Shown: positions 57,527 to 64,000 of the stretch, in pieces
How positions within the stretch are numbered: the stretch's first letter is position 1
Layout: each line of letters opens with the position of its first letter
Assembly: GCF_003315485.1 (NCBI RefSeq)
Contig: NZ_QNSE01000002.1
Location: forward strand, 124,001-188,000
Direction of reading: 5' to 3'
Length of the DNA stretch: 64,000 bases
DNA from: Marinomonas rhizomae
GTDB lineage: Bacteria > Pseudomonadota > Gammaproteobacteria > Pseudomonadales > Marinomonadaceae
Notes under the pieces: model-generated
Databases searched by the model: none
Seen by the model: only the letters and a program-made list of their open reading frames with translations
What the model was told of the DNA's origin: nothing
Position numbers and translations under genes: made by a program

Positions 57527-58585
57527 ATGAGTCAAGCAAAATCCTATGCTGCAAAATCCGCTACAACCCCTTTAGTACCTTTTTCATTTGAACGCCGTGC
57601 TCTTCGTGAGAATGACGTCAATATAGACATTCTTTATTGTGGTGTTTGCCATTCAGATATTCATGTTGCCGAAAGTGATTGGGGGCCAAGTGAATACCCA
57701 GTGGTTCCGGGCCATGAAATTATTGGTCGAGTGACAGAAATTGGTAACAAAGTTAGTAAGTATAAAGTCGGTGACCTTGTTGGCGTCGGCTGCATGGTGG
57801 ATTCTTGCCAAACGTGTTCATCATGTAAGCAAGATTTAGAGCAATATTGCGATAATGGCATGCTAGGCACTTATGGCGCCCGTGATGTTATTGACGGTAG
57901 TTTAAACTATGGTGGTTACTCTGATCACATTGTGGTTCGAGAAGAGTTTGTTTTGTCCATTCCAGAAGCGCTTGATGCCAGTAAAGCGGCACCATTATTA
58001 TGTGCCGGTATTACTACTTATTCGCCACTTCGTCATTACGGTGTCAAAGCCGGAGATAAAGTGGGTGTTCTAGGAATGGGTGGTCTTGGCCATATGGGCG
58101 TTAAATTTGCCAAAGCATTGGGCGCAGAAGTGACGATTTTTACTCGCTCTGAAAGCAAAATTTCAGAAGCGAAAAAACAAGGTGCTGATCACGTTATAGT
58201 TTCAACTGACGATGCACAAATGCAAGCTGCAGCAATGAATTTTGACTTCTTACTAGACACCATTCCAGTTCAGCACGATCTAAACCCATACTTAAACTGC
58301 TTAAAAGTCGACGGTATGCATATCTTAGTCGGTTTAATTGAGCCAATGGAACCAGCTGTTCATGCCGCGAACTTAGTATTAAAGCGTCGTATTCTTACAG
58401 GCTCTTTAATTGGTGGTATTGCAGAAACTCAAGAAGTTTTAGATTTCTGTGCAGAGCACAATATCGAGTGTGATGCCGAAATGATTAATATCCAAGATAT
58501 TAATCAAGCTTACCAACGCATGAAGAAAGGCGACGTAAAATATCGTTTCATCATTGATATGAAAAGTTTGAAAGAAGAAGCCTAA
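57527..58585 (+). CDS. NAD(P)-dependent zinc alcohol dehydrogenase (YahK/cinnamyl-alcohol type)
   Basis: A 352-residue zinc MDR dehydrogenase. Catalytic zinc ligands are C38 (YCGVCHSD) and H63-E64 (PGHEI); structural zinc cysteines are C94, C97, C100 and C108; the nucleotide loop is GMGGLGHMGVKFAKALGAE. This branch reduces a broad range of aldehydes with NADPH. Divergence from the AraC regulator suggests an aldehyde-detoxification unit. A strong terminator follows. Confidence 0.9.
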   Translation: MSQAKSYAAKSATTPLVPFSFERRALRENDVNIDILYCGVCHSDIHVAESDWGPSEYPVVPGHEIIGRVTEIGNKVSKYKVGDLVGVGCMVDSCQTCSSCKQDLEQYCDNGMLGTYGARDVIDGSLNYGGYSDHIVVREEFVLSIPEALDASKAAPLLCAGITTYSPLRHYGVKAGDKVGVLGMGGLGHMGVKFAKALGAEVTIFTRSESKISEAKKQGADHVIVSTDDAQMQAAAMNFDFLLDTIPVQHDLNPYLNCLKVDGMHILVGLIEPMEPAVHAANLVLKRRILTGSLIGGIAETQEVLDFCAEHNIECDAEMINIQDINQAYQRMKKGDVKYRFIIDMKSLKEEA

Positions 58586-58610
58586 TCGAAGGTTATAATG
58601 ACTTTTAGTA

Positions 58611-58637
58611 AAAAGCGCCTTTGATAGGCGCTTTTTT
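58611..58637 (+). terminator. Rho-independent terminator after the alcohol dehydrogenase
   Basis: AAAAGCGCCT and AGGCGCTTTT pair around TTGAT, followed by TTTT; 25 bp after the stop. Confidence 0.88.
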
Positions 58638-58980
58638 TTGTTCTATTTTCTAGTCTTATACCGTTTGACAATAAAGCGATGATTTAAAAAAGCAAAGCTC
58701 AGGAGCAATGAGTATCATCTATAGCCCTCCTTTTATACACACCAATATGTATCAAACACCTTCCCTCCAATCCTATTGAGTTCAATTTTATTGTCGCTGG
58801 TTGATCCCTATAACTTGCTTGATCATTGTTGTAATCCTCGCCTTCCTTATCAGATCTGATAAGAAATAATACAGAAGACAAAAAGTTACTCACAGATAGG
58901 GCCTTTTCAAAATTATCTTTCTTTCTCCACAATGGTTTAGGTATCAACAAGAAGCAGGCGTTAAGCCTAATTATTCACAC
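58638..58980. other. Intergenic segment left of the mnmG-proximal origin-like region
   Basis: No convincing gene. A minus-strand frame (58699-58950, 83 codons) has no recognisable family or ribosome-binding site. A perfect 18-bp palindrome CTTATCAGATCTGATAAG lies at 58846-58863, and three GATC sites fall within 60 bp. Confidence 0.4.
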
Positions 58981-59028
58981 TGATAGTCTAGAAAAAATGA
59001 CAAAATAAAATTTTTTTATTTATTTACC

Positions 59029-59434
59029 TGTGGATTAATTTTATATGAAACCTGGCTTTTTTTGTGTGCAAAAATACAAAAAACCCTATATAAACAATAA
59101 CCTAAAATATATCTAGAATCAAAAAACACTTGTTGATAAGTATGGTGATAGCTTGATAGGAAGTTTTGCACAGTTTTTAACAACTATAGCCTTAAAAATC
59201 GTCTCTGTATAAGTACCATTTTTATGCACAGGTTAAGGTTATCCACATCACAAGATACTCCCCCTAATCTTAACAAGATGTTATCTGTTTAAATATATAA
59301 TAATTATAGTTTTTTTTGTCTTATACACAGATTTTAGCTTGCTATATAAACATAACAAACATAAAAGACCTTATATACATACTTAAATATATTAATATTG
59401 ATGACCGGGGTAAGTGAGGTTCGATCTCTTTCTT
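59029..59434. other. Second origin-like region upstream of mnmG (E. coli-type oriC position)
   Basis: Very AT-rich. Exact TTATNCACA boxes are at 59222-59230, 59239-59247 and 59321-59329. One-mismatch boxes are at 59029 (-), 59063 (-), 59131 (-) and 59164. Toward mnmG follow AT runs (59290-59309) and GATCTCTTTCTTT (59422-59434), which matches 12 of 13 positions of the E. coli unwinding 13-mer GATCTNTTNTTTT. In E. coli the order mnmG - unwinding element - DnaA boxes is the same. Function is inferred only. Confidence 0.65.
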
Positions 59435-59518
59435 TTTGGAAATTAGCCTATATACTAAGCGGCCTCAATCAACGATTGATCGTTTTTTATTCATTTTATT
59501 AGTAATACCGAGGTTCCT

Positions 59519-61408
59519 GTGGATTTCCCAAGTCACTTTGATGTGATTGTGGTTGGTGGCGGACATGCTGGTACAGAAGCAGCTTTAGCAGCAGCTCGTA
59601 TGGGCGTAAAAACTTTGTTACTTTCTCACAACATTGAAACTTTAGGACAAATGTCCTGTAACCCAGCCATTGGTGGTATTGGGAAGTCCCATCTTGTAAA
59701 AGAAATAGATGCTTTAGATGGCGCAATGGCGTTAGCTACAGATCAAGCTGGTATTCAATTTCGTACTTTGAACTCTCGCAAAGGTCCTGCAGTTCGAGCT
59801 ACTCGTGCTCAAGCAGATCGCATCTTATATAAAGCGGCAATTCGTTATAAATTGGAAAACCAAGAAAATTTATGGCTGTTTCAGCAATCAGCAGAAGATC
59901 TGATTGTTGAAGATGGTGCGGCTCGTGGTGTTATTACTCAAACAGGTATACGTTTTAATAGTAAAACTGTTGTTTTAACCGCTGGCACCTTTTTAGGTGG
60001 TGTTATCCACATTGGCTTGCAAAATCACTCTGGTGGTCGAGCTGGTGACCCACCATCCATTGGCTTGGCAGAAAAACTACGTGCTTTGCCATTTCGTATT
60101 GATCGCTTAAAAACAGGTACACCACCTAGAATTGATGCTCGCTCTGTTGATTTCTCACAGATGCAGGCACAACCAGGTGATGATATTGACCCTGTTATGT
60201 CGTACATGGGTAATCGAGCAATGCACCCTCGTCAAATTGAGTGCTTTATTACTCATACCAATGAGCATACCCACGACATTATTCGAGCTGGAATGGACCG
60301 GTCACCTATGTACACAGGTGTAATTGAAGGAGTTGGTCCACGTTATTGCCCGTCTATCGAAGATAAAATTGTACGTTTTGCCGACAAAAACTCGCATCAA
60401 ATTTTTATCGAACCAGAAGGTTTAACGACGCACGAACTGTATCCAAATGGTATTTCAACCTCTTTACCATTTGATGTGCAAATAGAACTCGTTCGTTCGA
60501 TGAAAGGCATGGAAAATGCTCATATCATTCGCCCAGGTTATGCGATTGAGTATGATTATTTTAACCCGCAAGATTTGAAATATTCTTTAGAAACCAAGCA
60601 TATGCCAAGTCTATTCTTTGCTGGACAAATCAATGGTACAACCGGCTACGAAGAAGCGGGTGCTCAAGGTCTACTAGCGGGTTTAAACGCAGCATTACAG
60701 GCACAAGACAAAGATGCTTGGACCCCTCGACGCGATGAAGCATACCTAGGTGTATTGGTTGATGATTTGATCAGTATGGGAACAAAAGAGCCATATCGCA
60801 TGTTTACTAGCCGAGCGGAATATCGCTTGATATTACGTGAGGACAATGCAGATATGCGTTTAACAGAAAAAGGCCGTGAACTTGGTCTAGTTTCTGATGA
60901 GCGATGGGCTGCCTTTTGCAAAAAACGTGAAGCGATTGAATTAGAAACTCAGCGTCTTAAATCGAGCTGGATTGTTCCAAATACGCCAGAAGCGGAAAAT
61001 ATAAACCCTAAGTTAGAAACGCCAATTACTCATGAGTACAGTTTATTAGACTTGCTTAAGCGTCCGAATATTGTTTATTCAGATGTGGCGAATTTGAAAA
61101 ATACGCTTGATGAACCGGTAGATGAGCAAGTTTCTGAGCAAGTGCAAATTGCGGTCAAATACGCTGGTTATATATCTCGTCAAGCTGAAGACATAGAGCG
61201 TCTACGTCGTCAGGAAAATACGGAATTACCAGATGATTTGGATTATTCCAAGATGGAAGGCTTGTCAAATGAGATCAAGCAAAAGCTAACTCAGTTACGT
61301 CCTGCCACGCTTGCTGCGGCGTCTCGAATCCAAGGTGTAACGCCTGCAGCCGTATCCTTACTATTAATTCACTTGAAAAAACGTGCGATTGCACGCAAAA
61401 GTGCCTAG
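59519..61408 (+). CDS. mnmG: tRNA uridine-5-carboxymethylaminomethyl modification enzyme MnmG
   Basis: The FAD-containing partner of MnmE. The 629-residue protein starts with GTG at 59519 and shows the FAD loop [19 protein letters not shown] (residues 11-29), [30 protein letters not shown] and the C-terminal helical domain that binds MnmE. It leads the mnmG-rsmG-parA-parB run, separated from mnmE by the accessory segment. Confidence 0.97.
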   Translation: MDFPSHFDVIVVGGGHAGTEAALAAARMGVKTLLLSHNIETLGQMSCNPAIGGIGKSHLVKEIDALDGAMALATDQAGIQFRTLNSRKGPAVRATRAQADRILYKAAIRYKLENQENLWLFQQSAEDLIVEDGAARGVITQTGIRFNSKTVVLTAGTFLGGVIHIGLQNHSGGRAGDPPSIGLAEKLRALPFRIDRLKTGTPPRIDARSVDFSQMQAQPGDDIDPVMSYMGNRAMHPRQIECFITHTNEHTHDIIRAGMDRSPMYTGVIEGVGPRYCPSIEDKIVRFADKNSHQIFIEPEGLTTHELYPNGISTSLPFDVQIELVRSMKGMENAHIIRPGYAIEYDYFNPQDLKYSLETKHMPSLFFAGQINGTTGYEEAGAQGLLAGLNAALQAQDKDAWTPRRDEAYLGVLVDDLISMGTKEPYRMFTSRAEYRLILREDNADMRLTEKGRELGLVSDERWAAFCKKREAIELETQRLKSSWIVPNTPEAENINPKLETPITHEYSLLDLLKRPNIVYSDVANLKNTLDEPVDEQVSEQVQIAVKYAGYISRQAEDIERLRRQENTELPDDLDYSKMEGLSNEIKQKLTQLRPATLAAASRIQGVTPAAVSLLLIHLKKRAIARKSA

Positions 61409-61459
61409 AATCATCAGCCGATAATCCCTAATTGCTATCTTTATAGAAATGGATCGACT

Positions 61460-62086
61460 GTGACACACTTTGATACTATTCAAAAAGGCGCCCAACAAAT
61501 GGGCGCTGCTCTATCTGATGAAACGATTCAGACTCTTGTAAAATACCTAGCCATGCTAGAAAAGTGGAACAAGGCTTATAACCTGACTGCTATTCGTGAT
61601 GTTGAGCAAATGATCTCTTTGCACTTATTAGACAGTTTGGCGACTTTACCCTTTATAACAGGGGACAATATCATTGATGTTGGTACTGGGCCTGGCTTGC
61701 CTGGTATGGTGCTTGCTATATGTTACCCTGAAAAACGTTTCACTTTACTTGACAGTAACGGTAAAAAAACCCGCTTCCTGACACAAGTTAAAATGGAGTT
61801 GGGTATTCATAACGCCACGGTGGCAAATGAACGTGTGGAGAAGCACCCTCACCAAGGTGATTATGATCACGTCATTTCTCGAGCTTTTGCCTCCTTACAA
61901 GATATGATTAATTGGACGTTACCTCTTCCCAAAGCGACAGGTAATTTTTTAGCCATGAAAGGGGTTTACCCTAGTGAAGAAATAGCGGCGCTACCAAAAG
62001 AGGTTAGTTTAGTATCTGTAGAGCCTCTTAATGTGCCAAATGTTCAAGCGGAGCGTCACATGGTAGTGATGACGCGTAAAGGATAA
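61460..62086 (+). CDS. rsmG: 16S rRNA m7G527 methyltransferase RsmG
   Basis: Methylates G527 of 16S rRNA. The 208-residue protein has the SAM motif DVGTGPGLPGMVLAI and the family motifs KWNKAYNLTAIRD and ISRAFASLQDM. Start GTG at 61460. The stop lies 3 bp before the parA ATG. Confidence 0.96.
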   Translation: MTHFDTIQKGAQQMGAALSDETIQTLVKYLAMLEKWNKAYNLTAIRDVEQMISLHLLDSLATLPFITGDNIIDVGTGPGLPGMVLAICYPEKRFTLLDSNGKKTRFLTQVKMELGIHNATVANERVEKHPHQGDYDHVISRAFASLQDMINWTLPLPKATGNFLAMKGVYPSEEIAALPKEVSLVSVEPLNVPNVQAERHMVVMTRKG

Positions 62087-62089
62087 AAC

Positions 62090-62857
62090 ATGGCAAGAAC
62101 CATCGCAGTTACCAACCAAAAGGGTGGTGTGGGTAAAACCACCACTTGTGTCAATTTAGCGGCATCATTGGCGGCAATGAAACGTCGAGTATTATTAATC
62201 GATTTAGATCCGCAAGGTAATGCGACTACCGGAAGTGGCTTTACCAAAGAAGAGTTAGACACGAGCGTCTATGACGTATTGATTGGTTCTCATGGCGTAA
62301 AAGAAGTCATGAAAAAAAGCATGCCTGGAGATTACTGGGTGTTGCCTGCAAATGGTGACTTAACAGGCGCAGAAGTGGTTTTACTAGATTTACCTAGTAA
62401 GGAAACCCGCCTACGCGCTGGCCTGTATGAAGTCGACAATGACTTCGACTATATTCTGTTAGATTGCCCACCTGCGTTGAATATGTTGACGGTGAACGCT
62501 TTAGCAGCTTCACAAGGTGTATTGATTCCGGTGCAATGTGAATATTACGCGCTAGAAGGGCTAACGGCGTTATTACAAACCATTAATCGTATTACGCAAG
62601 CGCTAAATCCATCTCTAGAGGTCGAAGGTATTTTACGAACCATGTATGATCCTCGTCCTAGCTTAACGCATGATGTATCTAGTCAGCTTCATAAGCATTT
62701 TGGCGATAAAGTCTATGATACTGTGATTCCTCGTAATATCCGTTTAGCGGAATCACCAAGCTATGGCTTGCCTGTATTGCACTATGAGAAACAGTCTCGT
62801 GGTGCTATTGCTTATCTCGCATTAGCGGGTGAGTTTATTCGAAAGGCTGTCGCATAA
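62090..62857 (+). CDS. parA: Chromosome partitioning ATPase ParA (Soj)
   Basis: A 255-residue ParA with the deviant Walker A KGGVGKTT at residues 11-18 and Walker B YILLDCPPALN. It lacks the N-terminal helix-turn-helix of plasmid ParA proteins, so it is the chromosomal type. With ParB bound at parS it moves the origin region; parS-like sites occur at 16-27 kb in this window. Confidence 0.96.
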   Translation: MARTIAVTNQKGGVGKTTTCVNLAASLAAMKRRVLLIDLDPQGNATTGSGFTKEELDTSVYDVLIGSHGVKEVMKKSMPGDYWVLPANGDLTGAEVVLLDLPSKETRLRAGLYEVDNDFDYILLDCPPALNMLTVNALAASQGVLIPVQCEYYALEGLTALLQTINRITQALNPSLEVEGILRTMYDPRPSLTHDVSSQLHKHFGDKVYDTVIPRNIRLAESPSYGLPVLHYEKQSRGAIAYLALAGEFIRKAVA

Positions 62858-62902
62858 TTACTGTTTTATAAGCACACTTTAATACCAATTAGGGTTAATG
62901 AA

Positions 62903-63787
62903 ATGACGATGAAAAAAAGAGGTCTAGGTCGTGGCTTAGACGCATTATTGGCACCACAATCGACGCCAACCAATGAGGCTGAAAGTGGCTCTGATAGTGA
63001 GCAAATAAAAGGCCTGACTTATTTACCTGTTGAATGGCTTTCTAAGGGGAAATTCCAGCCTCGTCGTGACATGAATCCTGCGCAATTAGAAGATCTTGCG
63101 GCTTCAATTCGTACTCAAGGTATTATGCAGCCTATTGTTGTGCGCCCAAGCGGCCATAATCAATACGAAATTATCGCGGGTGAGCGTCGTTGGCGTGCTG
63201 CTAAATTGGCTGATTTAACCCAAGTTCCTGCTATTGTCCGTCATGTTGAAGATGCCGATGCTGTCGTGCTTGCTTTAATTGAAAATATTCAACGCGAAGA
63301 CCTAAACCCAGTTGAAGAAGCGTTGGCACTACAGCGTTTAGTGGAAGACTTTCATTTAACCCAACAAGAAGTTGCGGATACTGTGGGGAAATCCCGCTCT
63401 ACCGTCGCGAATTTATTACGATTATTAGGGTTAACGCCAGAAGTGCGTCGCTTATTAGAGCATGGTGACATTGAAATGGGTCATGCGCGGGCTTTATTAC
63501 CTTTAGAACATGACAAACAAATTCAAGCAGCCTCACAAGTCGTGACCAAATCTTTGTCTGTTCGCGAGACAGAAAGATTGGTGAAAAGTTTTCAAGCGGT
63601 TGAAAAAAGTGAAGATAGCAAACCTGCCTTGCCAGATTTGAGTGCAGAAGCTGAGCGAATTAGTCAAAAAATTAATGCCGCGGTCAAAATACAACCATCA
63701 GCTAAAGGAAAGGGCAAGTTGGTAATTGAATACCGTAACCCAGAGCACCTAGAACTCTTGGTTAGTGAACTGCTTGCTGGGAAATGA
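62903..63787 (+). CDS. parB: Chromosome partitioning protein ParB (Spo0J)
   Basis: A 294-residue ParB/CTPase. The CTP-binding patch GERRWRA is at residues 93-99, ENIQREDLNP follows, the parS-reading helix-turn-helix is about 153-173 (LTQQEVADTVGKSRSTVANL), and the dimerisation tail is C-terminal. KKRGLGRGLDALL at the N-terminus is the ParA-interacting peptide. ATG at 62903; a second ATG two codons later is possible. Confidence 0.96.
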   Translation: MTMKKRGLGRGLDALLAPQSTPTNEAESGSDSEQIKGLTYLPVEWLSKGKFQPRRDMNPAQLEDLAASIRTQGIMQPIVVRPSGHNQYEIIAGERRWRAAKLADLTQVPAIVRHVEDADAVVLALIENIQREDLNPVEEALALQRLVEDFHLTQQEVADTVGKSRSTVANLLRLLGLTPEVRRLLEHGDIEMGHARALLPLEHDKQIQAASQVVTKSLSVRETERLVKSFQAVEKSEDSKPALPDLSAEAERISQKINAAVKIQPSAKGKGKLVIEYRNPEHLELLVSELLAGK

Positions 63788-63951
63788 AGCAATTTGTGAC
63801 AAGTACGCTTTTCTATCTAGACAAGATGGCTTGAAAGTGGTGATGTGGGTCGGTTTAAGTTGAACAAGGCCGCCATTACCCATATAATGCCTCGAATTTT
63901 GTAAATCATCACATTGATTGCACTTTTATAGTGCGAAAAGAGAGTCGGGTA

Positions 63952-64000
63952 ATGGAGACAAAAAAGCCACTAAGCGCCAGTGCAATTATTAGCGCTAAAA
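63952..64000 (+). CDS. atpI: Start of probable ATP synthase subunit I (AtpI), 3' end outside window
   Basis: An ATG at 63952 opens a frame that runs to the window edge (METKKPLSASAIISAK...). parB is followed by the atp operon, starting with atpI, in many gammaproteobacteria. Only 16 residues are visible, so the call rests mainly on gene order. A small stem GCACT-TTTAT-AGTGC lies just upstream (63920-63934). Confidence 0.5.
   Translation, partial: METKKPLSASAIISAK

Noticed and set aside
58699..58950. 83-codon minus-strand frame in the gap before mnmG
   Set aside because: No family resemblance, no convincing ribosome-binding site, and it lies in AT-rich intergenic DNA; probably chance.
53420..59518. 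The whole mnmE-mnmG interval as one integrated island
   Set aside because: The direct repeat closes the element at 53416; the genes beyond it are ordinary metabolic genes with their own terminators and no second repeat.

Overview
The window looks like the origin-proximal part of a marine gammaproteobacterial chromosome. The gene order gyrB-recF-dnaN-dnaA // rpmH-rnpA-yidC-mnmE ... mnmG-rsmG-parA-parB(-atpI), together with dprA/def/fmt/rsmB/trkA/trkH on the left arm, is the Pseudomonas/Oceanospirillales arrangement. TRAP transporters, an acrylate-type acuR/acuI pair and the general look of the proteins suggest a Marinomonas-like bacterium. That assignment is inference from gene order and protein character, not from a database search.

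Left accessory part (1-20.7 kb). A seven-gene leftward operon (ManD-type dehydratase, zinc dehydrogenase, TRAP dctP-dctQ-dctM, uxuB, uxuA; 8656-827) should import and degrade an aldonate such as L-gulonate through D-fructuronate and D-mannonate. A divergent FadR/UxuR-type GntR regulator and three copies of a TTGGCATACCAA operator lie at its head. Then come a LysR regulator, a chemoreceptor, a second TRAP operon (dctPQM), fabF divergent from a TetR regulator, and a LysR gene divergent from a small operon (carboxymuconolactone decarboxylase-like, tautomerase, DUF4865).

Housekeeping left arm (20.7-31.1 kb): cysQ, hslR, dprA, def, fmt, rsmB, trkA, trkH, ybaK, gmhB. Three parS-like 16-mers lie in this part and a fourth lies inside fabF. 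An iron/redox island follows (31.4-41.2 kb): a Rob-like AraC regulator, a TonB-dependent siderophore receptor with a Fur-box-like site, an FhuF-like reductase, the hxlR/qorB pair, a heterodimeric ABC pair and a YbtA/PchR-like AraC regulator. No siderophore biosynthesis gene is present, so uptake of foreign siderophores is likely.

Origin region (41.4-64 kb). gyrB-recF-dnaN-dnaA run left and rpmH-rnpA-yidC-mnmE run right from a DnaA-box-rich gap (47.8-48.2 kb). A second AT-rich, DnaA-box-rich gap lies just upstream of mnmG (59.0-59.5 kb), in the position and order of the E. coli oriC, so the origin may be bipartite. parA-parB follow, then the first codons of a probable atpI.

The most interesting locus is between mnmE and mnmG. 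Right after mnmE sits a roughly 1.3-kb insert holding one Abi_2/AbiF-type HEPN gene, preceded by a strong promoter and a structured leader RNA. The insert is closed by a second, diverged copy of the mnmE 3' end (56 bp identical at the tail). This is the footprint of an element integrated at the attB used by SGI1-type elements, now without an integrase. It is a minimal candidate defence / RNA-antitoxin module. Beyond it lie glxK, acuI with its TetR regulator, an AraC regulator and an alcohol dehydrogenase.
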